From Actinomycetota bacterium (GTDB lineage Bacteria > Actinomycetota > Acidimicrobiia > IMCC26256 > VFJJ01), in the NCBI GenBank assembly GCA_009886115.1, contig VFJJ01000097.1, positions 1-35,862 of the forward strand: a stretch of DNA of 35,862 nt. Direction: 5' to 3'. Under the pieces are notes generated by a model. The model was not told the origin of the DNA and ran no database searches. It was given only the letters and a program-made list of their open reading frames with translations. Each line of letters starts with the position of its first letter. The stretch's first letter is position 1. Both the position numbers and the translations under genes were made by a program. Of this stretch, positions 6,743-16,406 are shown piece by piece.

Positions 6743-7429
6743 TCACACCACGATGGCGACGACGGTGCCGTCGAGTCGGGCACGCACCTCGAAGCTCTTC
6801 ACCGGCGAAGACACCCCGAGCTGCCAGGCCAGGCCGGAGTCGTCGAACACTCCGAAGTCGAGCGTGACGTCGAGAACCTCGGCGCCGGGCGCGCGCAGTT
6901 GGATCTCGTCGATGAGCGCCGCGGGAGCTTCGAGATCGACCCCGTCGAGCCCGAACCATGGGCCGTCTTCCGGTCGGGGCGTGCTCGGCGCCGAAAGCCC
7001 GGTCTCGAGGTCCCAGTCGTGGTCGACGAGTCGTGAGGCCCCGGGGGCTGCGCGCACGGCGAACTCGATACCGAACGACGTGACCGACAGCTCGACCAGC
7101 TCGACATCGTCGCCGTACGCCGCCACGAGATCACGCACCGCCTGCTCCAGATCGGCAACGTCGAGTTCGGTGTCCACCACCGTGGCATCGTCACCCAGCC
7201 CGAGGTCGGGCAGCGCCGCGAGCTGCGCCGAATCCTGGGGTCGAGGTGGACGGGGCACCGTGGTCGGTGAACCGACCCCGATGTCAGCCTCCGCGATCGT
7301 CGGCAGAGACGTGTCGAAGGTGTCAGCACAGCCAGCCACGACGGTCGACACGACGATCGCCATGGCGACCGCCGCCACGACCCCCGGCACCCGCCTCGTC
7401 GGCTGCTGCAGCCGGTGCACGCACGTCAC
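6743..7429 (-). CDS. Hypothetical lipoprotein
   Basis: A 228-residue secreted lipoprotein of unknown function. The N-terminus has basic residues (QPTRRVP), a hydrophobic stretch (GVVAAVAMAIVVSTV) and a lipobox VAGC with Cys34 as the predicted lipidation site. After a Pro/Thr-rich spacer the mature domain is acidic (DLGLGDDATVVDTELDVADLE) and beta-strand rich towards the C-terminus (LDVTLDFGVF, FEVRARLDGTVVAIVV). No Cys or catalytic motif stands out. I chose GTG at 7429 because it overlaps the TGA of the upstream oxidoreductase gene (GTGA), indicating coupling; another GTG at 7420 is possible. Its placement suggests an envelope protein made together with the neighbouring membrane proteins. Confidence 0.7.
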   Translation of the reverse strand: MTCVHRLQQPTRRVPGVVAAVAMAIVVSTVVAGCADTFDTSLPTIAEADIGVGSPTTVPRPPRPQDSAQLAALPDLGLGDDATVVDTELDVADLEQAVRDLVAAYGDDVELVELSVTSFGIEFAVRAAPGASRLVDHDWDLETGLSAPSTPRPEDGPWFGLDGVDLEAPAALIDEIQLRAPGAEVLDVTLDFGVFDDSGLAWQLGVSSPVKSFEVRARLDGTVVAIVV

Positions 7430-9687
7430 GGACGGATCGAGCCTCCCGAGAACCCCGTGATGGGCGTGTCGGCAGAAGCCACCGCGGCAGCGCTTCGCGA
7501 TTCGATGGCCTCCAGCAACACCTGCGAGATGTCGGACACTTTCACGTTGTCGCCTTCGCCCTTCTCGTTGACACCGTCGGCGATCATCACGTAGCAGAAC
7601 GGGCAGGCCACCGCTATGCGGTCGGGCTTGGTCGCCAAGGCCTCTTCGGTGCGCTCGACGTTGACCCGCTTGTCGCCGAGATGCTCCTCCATCCACATGC
7701 GGGCACCGCCGGCGCCGCAGCAGAACGAGCGGGTGCCGTTGCGGGGCATCTCGACGACCTCGACCCCGCCGATCGCGCCGATCACCCGACGGGGCGCGAC
7801 GTAGACGTCGTTGTGCCGACCGAGATAGCACGAGTCGTGGTACACGATGCGCTCGTCGAGCGAGGCACCCACGAGCGACAGTCGTCCATCGTCGACGAGG
7901 TCGGCGAGCAATTGCGAGTGATGCACGACCTCGTAGTTGCCGCCGAGTTGCGGGTACTCGTTGAGCAACGTGTTGAAGCAGTGCGGGCACTGGGTGACGA
8001 TCTTCTTCACTCCCATGCCGTTGAGCGTGCCGATGTTCTCGGACGCCAGCATCTGGAACAGGTACTCATTGCCCGATCGGCGGGCCGAGTCACCGGTGCA
8101 CAGCTCCGACGGCCCGAGGATCGCGAAGTCGATCCCAGCTCGTTGCATGAGCTTGGAGGTCGCCTGGGTGACCTTCTTGTTCCGATCGTCGAACGAGCCG
8201 GCGCAACCCACCCAGTACAGGTACTCGTGCTCGAAGGCGTCGGCTGGGTCGACGATGACGACACTCTCGTCGAGCCCCTCCGCCCAGGCGGCGCGCTCGT
8301 GATTGCCGAGACCCCACGGGTTGTACGAGTTCTCCATGCCCCGGTAGGCGATGCCGAGCTCGGTCGGGAAGTCGGACTCCATGAGGGTGAGGTAGCGCCG
8401 GATGTCGAGGATCTTGTCGAGGATCTCGATGTTCACCGGGCAGATCTCGTCACACGCTTTGCACGACGTGCACGACCAGATCTCGTCGGTCGTGATGAGC
8501 TCGAACACGGAGTTGGCCGAGACCACCACGCCCGCCTCGAGACCGACCGTCGGCGAGACGGCCGGCGTTCCGGTGGCCGACATGATCTGGCCGATGTTGA
8601 GCACGATCTTGCGCGGGTCGAGGGGCTTGCCGGTGATGTTCGCCGGGCACACGGAGGTGCAGCGCCCGCAGACTGTGCAGGCGTCGGTGTCCATGAGCTG
8701 CTTCCAGGTGAAGTCCTCGATGGCCTTGGCGCCGAACGACTCGAGCGTGGTCTCCCCGTCGAGCAGGTACGGCATGGCCTTCATGGCGCCCTTGGGGCGG
8801 TCGCGGTCCTTCAGGTACATGTTCATCGGCGACGTGACCATGTGCCGGAGCTTCGTGGTGGGCAAGAGGATCGCGAAACCGAGGAAGGCCACGAAGTGCA
8901 GCGCCCAGACCCAGCGGTGGAAGTCGGACAGGGTCCCCTCGCTCAGATTCCCGAACCACTTCGCGATCTCCCAGCCGACGAACGACCACCGCTCGAACTC
9001 CGGACGGGCTCCCAGCTCGGCGCCCGAGTGGGCGATCCGCAGGCCCTCCACGAAGAACCCGGAGACGCCGATGAGCAAGAAGCACCCCAGGACCAGCGCG
9101 TCCTCGGGACGGGTCTTCGACCGGATCCGCTCCGGCCGTTGCACGTAGCGCCGGACGATGGCCCACACGATGCCGGCCACGAAGATCACGCCGAAGAGAT
9201 CGGCGGTGAAGGCGTAGGCCCGATAGGTGTCGCCGTGGAGGAACTTGAGGCTCTCCGGGACCTGGTGGTCGATCTCGAGGAGCACGGTGGCGATGAACAA
9301 CACGATGAACCCGAAGTAGATCATCGAGTGCATCGCCCCGGCGGGAGCGTCGCGCAGCAGCGTGCGCATCCAGACCCCGGCCCGGAAGTCGCGGGCTCGC
9401 CGGCCGGCGTTGTCGCGACGGAGCGAGCGGTCGTCGGGTCGGCCCCGCTCCCAGTTCTTCACCCGCATGGCGGCCATCCAGCCCACCACGAGGCACATCG
9501 TTGCCATCAGCGTGTAAAAGACCGCTTGAACCGGTGCAGGGACGTTGCCGAACACCTCACGCGAGACCGGCGAATCGTCGTGCCAGTCGGTGATGCTGGG
9601 GACGATGCCCGAGCCGGCGAACACCAACGCCGCCATGACGCTGGCAGCGATGACGAGTTGGTGCGGCTTGACGCGAACGCGGCGCAC
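7426..9687 (-). CDS. Membrane Fe-S oxidoreductase, EtfD-like (NarI-like + 4Fe-4S + CCG domains)
   Basis: A 753-residue protein with about six N-terminal membrane helices (roughly residues 10-280, resembling the NarI-type haem b region), two 4Fe-4S motifs (CTVCGRCTSVCP at 337-348 and CTSCKACDEICP at 406-417) and heterodisulfide-reductase CCG repeats (WVGCAGS, QCPHCFNT, DSCYLGRHNDVY, FCCGAGGARMWMEE, CPFCYVM). This domain order matches mycobacterial EtfD (Rv0338c), a membrane acceptor that passes electrons from ETF and fatty acid beta-oxidation to menaquinone; that role is inferred from similarity. GTG at 9687 is chosen because GGGAGGG lies six bases upstream on the minus strand and the first helix follows directly; the frame runs further upstream to 9786 without good support. 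The lipoprotein and DUF2207 genes follow with overlap or short spacing. Confidence 0.88.
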   Translation of the reverse strand: MRRVRVKPHQLVIAASVMAALVFAGSGIVPSITDWHDDSPVSREVFGNVPAPVQAVFYTLMATMCLVVGWMAAMRVKNWERGRPDDRSLRRDNAGRRARDFRAGVWMRTLLRDAPAGAMHSMIYFGFIVLFIATVLLEIDHQVPESLKFLHGDTYRAYAFTADLFGVIFVAGIVWAIVRRYVQRPERIRSKTRPEDALVLGCFLLIGVSGFFVEGLRIAHSGAELGARPEFERWSFVGWEIAKWFGNLSEGTLSDFHRWVWALHFVAFLGFAILLPTTKLRHMVTSPMNMYLKDRDRPKGAMKAMPYLLDGETTLESFGAKAIEDFTWKQLMDTDACTVCGRCTSVCPANITGKPLDPRKIVLNIGQIMSATGTPAVSPTVGLEAGVVVSANSVFELITTDEIWSCTSCKACDEICPVNIEILDKILDIRRYLTLMESDFPTELGIAYRGMENSYNPWGLGNHERAAWAEGLDESVVIVDPADAFEHEYLYWVGCAGSFDDRNKKVTQATSKLMQRAGIDFAILGPSELCTGDSARRSGNEYLFQMLASENIGTLNGMGVKKIVTQCPHCFNTLLNEYPQLGGNYEVVHHSQLLADLVDDGRLSLVGASLDERIVYHDSCYLGRHNDVYVAPRRVIGAIGGVEVVEMPRNGTRSFCCGAGGARMWMEEHLGDKRVNVERTEEALATKPDRIAVACPFCYVMIADGVNEKGEGDNVKVSDISQVLLEAIESRSAAAVASADTPITGFSGGSIRP

Positions 9688-9876
9688 GCGACCCTCCCGA
9701 TGGGCGTGACCACGCCCGAAGTCGACCTGAAAGTTGCCGAAATCTAGCGCGGGGCCTTGCGGCGGCTCGGCCTCACCGAGACCCACCGAGGAGGCTGCTG
9801 AGCGCGCGCCACGAACGCGATCTCGGCGACGGGCCCACGTGCGATGTCGCTCGGACGAGCGAGCCGGCCTGCGGTG

Positions 9877-10302
9877 CTACTGGACGGCGCGGGCGTCGCT
9901 GTCGCGCAGGCGCTTGGCCATGCCGATCAGCAGCTTGCGGGCCAGCCCCGGGACCTCATCGAGGAGGCCGGCGAACTCGGGCCTGGTGAGGATCAGCACC
10001 CGCATGGCGTTGTCGGCAACGACCGTCGCGTTGCGGGGACCACCGTCGAGGAGCGACAGCTCACCGAACGACTGCCCGGCGCCGAGCGTGGCGACCTTGC
10101 GCCCGTTGCGCTTCACGACGGCGCTGCCCTCGTCGATGACGAAGAACTCCTTGCCCGTCGCACCCTCTTCGATGATCGTGCGTCCCGCCGGGATGTCGAG
10201 CGGTGTCGCCTTGGAGGCGATCAGCTTGAGATCCTTCTTGGAGCACGCGGCAAACAGCGGGTGCTCAGCCAGGTGTGCGATGAATGCGTCGGTTCGCGCC
10301 AT
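9877..10302 (-). CDS. Cyclic nucleotide-binding domain protein
   Basis: A 141-residue single-domain protein of the CAP_ED/cNMP-binding family. The beta-roll runs from about 13 to 125, with GRTIIEEGATGKEFFVIDEGSA, the phosphate-binding cassette FGELSLLDGGPRNATV (Glu and Arg that contact cAMP are kept), and a final helix. There is no DNA-binding domain, so it must act by itself or with a partner. The ATG at 10302 fits the usual family N-terminus (ALxxHPLF). No ribosome binding site is seen; a TACGCT hexamer ends eight bases before the ATG, suggesting a leaderless mRNA. It is divergent from a winged-helix regulator gene across a 106-bp gap with a palindrome, so joint regulation is plausible. Confidence 0.85.
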   Translation of the reverse strand: MARTDAFIAHLAEHPLFAACSKKDLKLIASKATPLDIPAGRTIIEEGATGKEFFVIDEGSAVVKRNGRKVATLGAGQSFGELSLLDGGPRNATVVADNAMRVLILTRPEFAGLLDEVPGLARKLLIGMAKRLRDSDARAVQ

Positions 10303-10310
10303 GGCCGGGA

Positions 10311-10316
10311 AGCGTA
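10311..10316 (-). promoter_or_regulatory. -10-like hexamer for the cNMP-binding protein gene
   Basis: On the minus strand TACGCT is followed by eight bases and then ATG. No Shine-Dalgarno sequence lies between, so a leaderless transcript is likely. Confidence 0.4.
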
Positions 10317-10370
10317 GCGAAGTCGCTGGCGTCACGCCCGGATGCCGGCCCGGAGCCTTCATCGGCGCGA

Positions 10371-10396
10371 AACAGGCTCGAAACACGAGCCCTGTT
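10371..10396. promoter_or_regulatory. Palindromic operator candidate between divergent regulators
   Basis: AACAGGCTCG (10371-10380) and CGAGCCCTGTT (10386-10396) are inverted copies that differ by one extra C, with AAACA between them. The element sits 12 bases before the winged-helix ATG and about 70 bases before the divergent cNMP-protein ATG. Position and symmetry suit autoregulation by a dimeric regulator. Confidence 0.55.
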
Positions 10397-10408
10397 GCAT
10401 GCACGGCA

Positions 10409-10888
10409 ATGGATGTGACCCTGGTTCGCTGGCCCGAGGAAGCCCCCCGATTGACGGCGCTTCGCGCCGAGGGCGCCCCACGTTTGCTCCTGGTGCGCAG
10501 CGACGCCGAGCCTCCGATGCCCGTCGACGAGCTCGAGGACTGGGTGCGCATCCCCTCCGAAGATCGCGATGTCCGAGCCCGAGCAGCAACCTTGGCAGCG
10601 CGGGCAGCGGCGAGGCTCCGACCTCACGTTCACGAAGACGACCTGTTGCGGTTCCGCGATCAGTGGATCGCCCTGTCGCCGCTCGAAGGAGCCATGGCCC
10701 GACCGCTCGTCGAGCGGTTCGGCGCGGTCGTGGCCCGCGACATCGTGACTCGCAGCGCCTGGCCGGTCGGACCGCCGACGCGCAACGCACTCGACGTGCA
10801 CATGCTGCGACTCCGTCGCCGAGCCCGGCTCGTCGGCCTCGAGGTCCGCACGGTGCGAGCCCGCGGGTACCTGCTCCAGGCGGTCTGA
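10409..10888 (+). CDS. Winged-helix regulator with degenerate receiver-like N-terminus
   Basis: A 159-residue protein whose C-terminal part (about 85-158) is an OmpR/PhoB-type winged helix: LSPLEGAMARPLVERFGAVVARD, then the recognition helix region NALDVHMLRLRRRAR, and the wing strand VRTVRARGYLLQ. The N-terminal 65 residues (APRLLLVRSDAEPPMPVDELEDWVRIP) recall a shortened receiver domain but lack a clear phospho-acceptor Asp and the Lys switch, so phosphorylation is unlikely. No kinase gene is adjacent. Start: ATG at 10409 gives a sensible N-terminus; the frame is open far upstream but overlaps the divergent gene. It is probably a transcription regulator of its own region through the palindrome directly upstream (inference). 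Confidence 0.75.
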   Translation: MDVTLVRWPEEAPRLTALRAEGAPRLLLVRSDAEPPMPVDELEDWVRIPSEDRDVRARAATLAARAAARLRPHVHEDDLLRFRDQWIALSPLEGAMARPLVERFGAVVARDIVTRSAWPVGPPTRNALDVHMLRLRRRARLVGLEVRTVRARGYLLQAV

Positions 10889-10930
10889 TCGCTGAGCGAT
10901 ACTTGCCTCCACCGATCCGTCCACGATCGG
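10888..10930. promoter_or_regulatory. Two small palindromes before the HtrA-like gene
   Basis: ATCGCT-G-AGCGAT (10888-10900) overlaps the end of the winged-helix gene, and CCGATC (10912-10917) pairs with GATCGG (10925-10930). GATACT at 10898-10903 is -10-like. The 61-bp gap could hold a terminator, a promoter and an operator; none can be assigned firmly. Confidence 0.3.
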
Positions 10931-10949
10931 CCTGATGGAGGCCTGCTCG

Positions 10950-12629
10950 ATGAAGCGAATCCTGGCTGCAGCCGCGACGGCTCTCGCGCTCACCCTGACC
11001 GCCTGCGGCGGCGGAGGGGGCGGAGGGGGCGGAGGCGGCAGCGGTGACGACGCGCAAGACGACGACTCCGGCTCGACGCGCCCGCGCCGTACCACGACCT
11101 CCGAGCGCAGCGAGCCCGACGACGCGACGACGACCACGACCGCCCCCGACGACGCGACGACGACCACGTCCGGGACCGGCAACCCGATCGTCGACCTGTC
11201 GCAGGTGGAAGCGGCCACGATCCAGATCATCGGCACCGGCGTCTACCGCGATCCCGAGATCGGAACCATCGACGCATTCGCCGGTGCCGGGTCGGGATTC
11301 TTCGTCACCGCCGACGGCCTGGCGCTGACGGCGTACCACATCGTCGCGGGGGCCGAAGCGCTCAGCGTCTACGTGAGCGGCGACGACCGGACCTACACGG
11401 CCTCGGTCGTCAGCAGTTCGGAGTGCAGCGATGTCGCGCTGATCCAAGTCGTTGGGCTCGAGACCTCCGTCGCCTCGCTCACCGTCTTCGACGGCGAGGT
11501 CGAAGGGGGTCTCGCCGTCCATGCCGCCGGGTACGCGCTCCCGGAGACGCCGGGCGAGCGAACCGAGTACGTGGTGGCCGACGGGATCATCGCCGACCCC
11601 GACGCCGACGACCAGACGCTGGCCTCCTTCGTGCCCTACAACCTGAGGGTCGACGCCCCGATCGAGCCCGGCGCGACCGGGGGGCCGCTGGTGACCGACG
11701 CGGGGCTCGTGGTCGGCATCAACCATGCCAACCTGAGCGACAACCGGGACCGTCAGCTCGTGACGCCGCTCGAGTTCGGGCTCGACCTCATCGGCGCGAA
11801 CCCCGGATACGTCGACGGTTTCGGCATCTCCGGCAGCGTCGTCGACGATCCGTCGTCGGGTGTGCTCGGCGTTTGGGTCACGACCGTCGACCCGGGCTCG
11901 CCGGCCGCGCTCACGGGAGTGCAGCCCGGCGACGTGGTGATGCGCATCGGCGAGAGCCTCGTCGGGGGCGACGGCACGCTGTCGGCCTATTGCGACGTCC
12001 TCCGATCGAGCACCGCGTCGGAGCCCGTGGACGTGCAGGTGTACCGGCTCGACACGACCGAGACGCTCGCCGGCACGATCAACGGCGCCCCCCTGGCGCC
12101 GTCGTTCACCTTCGTTCGTGACGTGACGGCCGCCCTCGAAGGCCTCCTGCCCGATGCAACGCCCTACACCGGCTACGAGACCGTCACCGACGACACCGCG
12201 GTGTTCAGCGTCGACGTGCCGGTGGAGTGGGCCGACGTCAACGGCGGGGCGATCACCTTCGGCACCGGTGAGACTCCAGGCGTCACCGCAGCAGCCGATC
12301 GGACGAGGTTCGTCGAGACGTTCGACGAGCCGGGCATCCAGATGCTCTACATCGAGAGCTCGTTCGGCGATCCCGCGTCGATCCTGTTCGAGCAGTTCGA
12401 TTTCACGTCCGCGTGCACCAGCGAAGGCTTCTCCAGCTACGAGGACGCCGTCTTCGTGGGCAGCTACGAGCTGTGGACGGGCTGCGGCGCCAACTCGACT
12501 GCGCTCCTCGTCATCGCCGGCCAGCCCTCCGAAACCCTGCTCCAGCCCGTGGCCCTGGTCTTCCAGATGGCCTCGACCGCCGACCTCATCGCCCTACAGC
12601 GCATCTTCGACTCTTTCACCTACATCTAG
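10950..12629 (+). CDS. HtrA/DegP-like lipoprotein with PDZ domain, catalytic Ser replaced by Thr
   Basis: A 559-residue envelope lipoprotein. The signal peptide ends in lipobox LTAC (Cys19), followed by eleven Gly and a Thr/Asp-rich flexible linker to about residue 77. A trypsin-like domain follows with His130 (LTAYHIVAG) and Asp161 (CSDVALIQV), but the nucleophile motif reads EPGATGGPL where HtrA proteases have GNSGGP, so Thr243 replaces Ser. A PDZ domain (about 293-368, VDPGSPAALTGVQPGDVVMRIG) and an extra C-terminal domain of about 180 residues with two Cys complete it. ATG at 10950 is chosen because GGAGG lies eight bases upstream and it directly precedes a typical MKR signal start. It may be an inactive scaffold or chaperone, or a Thr-dependent protease; the sequence cannot decide. 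Confidence 0.85.
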   Translation: MKRILAAAATALALTLTACGGGGGGGGGGGSGDDAQDDDSGSTRPRRTTTSERSEPDDATTTTTAPDDATTTTSGTGNPIVDLSQVEAATIQIIGTGVYRDPEIGTIDAFAGAGSGFFVTADGLALTAYHIVAGAEALSVYVSGDDRTYTASVVSSSECSDVALIQVVGLETSVASLTVFDGEVEGGLAVHAAGYALPETPGERTEYVVADGIIADPDADDQTLASFVPYNLRVDAPIEPGATGGPLVTDAGLVVGINHANLSDNRDRQLVTPLEFGLDLIGANPGYVDGFGISGSVVDDPSSGVLGVWVTTVDPGSPAALTGVQPGDVVMRIGESLVGGDGTLSAYCDVLRSSTASEPVDVQVYRLDTTETLAGTINGAPLAPSFTFVRDVTAALEGLLPDATPYTGYETVTDDTAVFSVDVPVEWADVNGGAITFGTGETPGVTAAADRTRFVETFDEPGIQMLYIESSFGDPASILFEQFDFTSACTSEGFSSYEDAVFVGSYELWTGCGANSTALLVIAGQPSETLLQPVALVFQMASTADLIALQRIFDSFTYI

Positions 12630-12664
12630 ACGTAACGAGACAGCGGCGTCAGGGAGCGCTGACC

Positions 12665-12695
12665 CGCTGGCGGTGGCCGGCCAGCATCGCCAGCG
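12665..12695 (+). terminator. Hairpin downstream of the HtrA-like gene
   Basis: CGCTGGCG (12665-12672) pairs perfectly with CGCCAGCG (12688-12695). It lies 36 bp after the stop codon and before the dnaK promoter, followed by TGACTTCTCT. Likely terminator separating the two units. Confidence 0.5.
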
Positions 12696-12723
12696 TGACT
12701 TCTCTCACATCGGGAGCAGAAAA

Positions 12724-12744
12724 CTTGGGTCTGTGACACTCAAG
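12724..12744. promoter_or_regulatory. HAIR operator (HspR-binding inverted repeat)
   Basis: CTTGGGT-N7-ACTCAAG matches the HspR operator consensus CTTGAGT-N7-ACTCAAG with one change in the left arm. It covers the -35 element and most of the spacer of the dnaK promoter. The hspR gene is in the same operon, so autorepression relieved by heat shock is expected from the known Streptomyces and mycobacterial systems. Confidence 0.9.
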
Positions 12745-12753
12745 TTTTATGAT
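12725..12753 (+). promoter_or_regulatory. dnaK operon promoter
   Basis: TTGGGT (12725-12730) and TATGAT (12748-12753) are separated by exactly 17 bases, fitting the main vegetative sigma factor. The -35 hexamer lies inside the HAIR operator, so bound HspR would block RNA polymerase. The predicted leader is about 60 nt. Confidence 0.8.
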
Positions 12754-12821
12754 GCGGAGTACCGATACATGAACGGGCGCCGCGACGGTGGCCCGACTTC
12801 GCTTCCTCTGGAGGATCTCCC

Positions 12822-14684
<1,863 letters not shown>

Positions 14685-14689
14685 ACGTC

Positions 14690-15325
14690 ATGAACGACCA
14701 GCAGTGGATCGTCGGGGACGGCGAGTCCGTCCCCGCGACCCCCGATCCGACCGGGCCCGCGAGTCGGTCGAACGATGTCGGCGAGGGCGACGTCGGTGCC
14801 GCCGACGTCGCCCTCGCCGATGACAGGTGTTTTACCGATGGCGTTGCCGACGCCGAGATCGTCGACGACGAACCGCTCACCGAGATCGAGGTGCTCGCCG
14901 CGGAGCGCGACGAGTACCTCCTCCATCTGCAACGGCTCCAGGCCGACTTCGACAACTTCCGGAAGCGCTCGGCCCGCGATCAGGCTGCACTCAGCCAACG
15001 GGCGTCGGAGCGGCTCGTCGAGGAGCTCCTCCCCGTCCTCGATGCCTTCGACCTGGCGATGATGAGCGTCGTCGAGCTCCCCGACGAGCACGCCAAGGTG
15101 AAGAAGGGCATCGAGCTCACGTATGCCCAGATGGTCGGCGTGCTCGAGAAGGCCGGCCTGCAGCGCGTCGACGCCCTCGACCAGGCGTTCGACCCGTCGT
15201 TGCACGATGCCGTCATGCAGGTCGACGAAGGACGCGACGAACCGGTCGTCGTGGAGGTCATGCGGGCCGGATATCACCTCAAGGGCAGGGTGCTGCGGGC
15301 CGCCATGGTCAAGGTGGCCAAGTAG
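14690..15325 (+). CDS. grpE: Nucleotide exchange factor GrpE
   Basis: A 211-residue GrpE, which releases ADP from DnaK. The conserved core starts near residue 65 with the dimer coiled coil (EIEVLAAERDEYLLHLQRLQ), then ADFDNFRKRSARD, LLPVLDAFDLAM, and the beta-wing ending in VMRAGYHLKGRVLRAAMVKVAK, typical of the family. The first 60 residues are acidic and low-complexity, contain the peptide ADAEIVDDE also found in the DnaK tail, and are encoded across a perfect 19-bp palindrome. The ATG lies 5 bp after the dnaK stop, so the two are surely cotranscribed and probably coupled. Function is confident; the N-terminal extension is unusual. Confidence 0.97.
   Translation: MNDQQWIVGDGESVPATPDPTGPASRSNDVGEGDVGAADVALADDRCFTDGVADAEIVDDEPLTEIEVLAAERDEYLLHLQRLQADFDNFRKRSARDQAALSQRASERLVEELLPVLDAFDLAMMSVVELPDEHAKVKKGIELTYAQMVGVLEKAGLQRVDALDQAFDPSLHDAVMQVDEGRDEPVVVEVMRAGYHLKGRVLRAAMVKVAK
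14778..14820. repeat. Perfect 19-bp palindrome inside grpE
   Basis: The arms at 14778-14796 and 14802-14820 are exact reverse complements (left arm begins TCGGCGAGGG, right arm ends CCCTCGCCGA) with a 5-base loop TGCCG. In mRNA this makes a very stable hairpin about 90 nt into grpE. It encodes Val-Gly-Glu-Gly-Asp and Ala-Asp-Val-Ala residues of the acidic N-terminus. Confidence 0.9.
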
Positions 15326-15426
15326 CGGCGTGCGAGCGGCGCCGGCGTGGTGCGGTCGAGGCCACGGTGGCGCCACGGCGGTGAGGGAAGTGGACGGCGG
15401 CGACGACCTCGGAGGAGGTGACGCAC

Positions 15427-16392
15427 ATGGCACCCCAGCGTGAATGGTTCGAGAAGGACTACTACAAGGAGCTCGGGGTACCGGCGAGCGTCACCGACAA
15501 GGACGTCACCAAGGCGTACCGGACCCTCGCCAAGCAGTTCCACCCCGACGCCAACCCGGGCGACACCGTGGCCGAGGATCGCTTCAAGGCCATATCGGCG
15601 GCCTACGAGGTGCTGTCGAACGCCGAGAAGCGCAAGGAGTACGACGAGGTTCGCAGGATGGTCGCATCGGGTGTGGGCCCCGGTCGCCTCGGTGGGGGCG
15701 GAGGGTTCGCCGGCTTCGGAGCCGGGCCCCGAGGCGCTACGCACATCCGGTTCGAGGATCTCGACGACGACGCATCGTTCTCCGACCTGTTCAGCCAGCT
15801 CTTCACCAGCGGCGGACCGGGGGGGCGCGGGCGCACCAGCCCCCGCAAGGGTCGCGATCTCGAGACTGCGGTGCACCTCGACTTCCTCGAGGCCGCACAC
15901 GGCGTGCAGACCACGGTCCGGTACCCGGCCCAGGGTGAGGTGCGTGAAGTCACGGTGCGCGTTCCGGCCGGTGTCGACGACGGGCAACGGATCCGCGTCG
16001 CCTCACGAGGGCTCGACGGCACGAACGGCGGCCCCCCAGGCGATCTCTACGTGCAGGTCGAGGTGCGGCCGCATCGGATCTTCGGGCGGGAGGGCAACAA
16101 CCTCACGCTCACCGTCCCCGTCACCTACCCCGAGGCCGCGCTGGGCGCCGAGATCCGCATCCCGACGCTCGACGAGCCGGTCACCATCAAGGTCCCGGCC
16201 GGCACCCCGTCGGGCAAGTTGATGCGGGTACGCGGCCGCGGTATCGCCAAGGCCAGCGGCGCCAAGGGCGATCTGCTCCTGACCATCGAGGTTGCGGTAC
16301 CTCGCCATCCGAACAGCGACGAGAAGAAGGCACTCGAAAAGCTCGCCGCCGCCATCAAGGAATCGCCTCGAGCCCACTTCGAGACCACGTGA
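15427..16392 (+). CDS. dnaJ: DnaJ-family co-chaperone without zinc finger (type II)
   Basis: A 321-residue J-protein that stimulates DnaK ATPase and delivers substrates. The J domain (about 10-76) has the HPD motif at 39-41 ([10 protein letters not shown]). A Gly/Phe-rich region follows (about 84-130, [15 protein letters not shown]), then the C-terminal peptide-binding beta-domains ([72 protein letters not shown]). The four CxxCxGxG zinc repeats of classical DnaJ are absent, so it is a CbpA-like type II protein in the place where actinomycetes usually carry zinc-binding DnaJ1. ATG at 15427 is chosen over GTG at 15418 because AGGAGG ends eight bases before it. hspR follows after 14 bp. Confidence 0.93.
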   Translation: MAPQREWFEKDYYKELGVPASVTDKDVTKAYRTLAKQFHPDANPGDTVAEDRFKAISAAYEVLSNAEKRKEYDEVRRMVASGVGPGRLGGGGGFAGFGAGPRGATHIRFEDLDDDASFSDLFSQLFTSGGPGGRGRTSPRKGRDLETAVHLDFLEAAHGVQTTVRYPAQGEVREVTVRVPAGVDDGQRIRVASRGLDGTNGGPPGDLYVQVEVRPHRIFGREGNNLTLTVPVTYPEAALGAEIRIPTLDEPVTIKVPAGTPSGKLMRVRGRGIAKASGAKGDLLLTIEVAVPRHPNSDEKKALEKLAAAIKESPRAHFETT

Positions 16393-16406
16393 GGAGGTGA
16401 GCACCG

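Noticed and set aside
6743-7990. A longer lipoprotein gene starting at 7990
   Set aside because: It would overlap the oxidoreductase gene by about 560 bp; the GTG at 7429 has a signal peptide right after it.
7246-9747. An 833-codon open frame on the plus strand opposite the oxidoreductase gene
   Set aside because: Product has no recognisable domain and is rich in Arg/Glu/Asp/His as expected for antisense of GC-rich genes; the minus strand carries Fe-S motifs.
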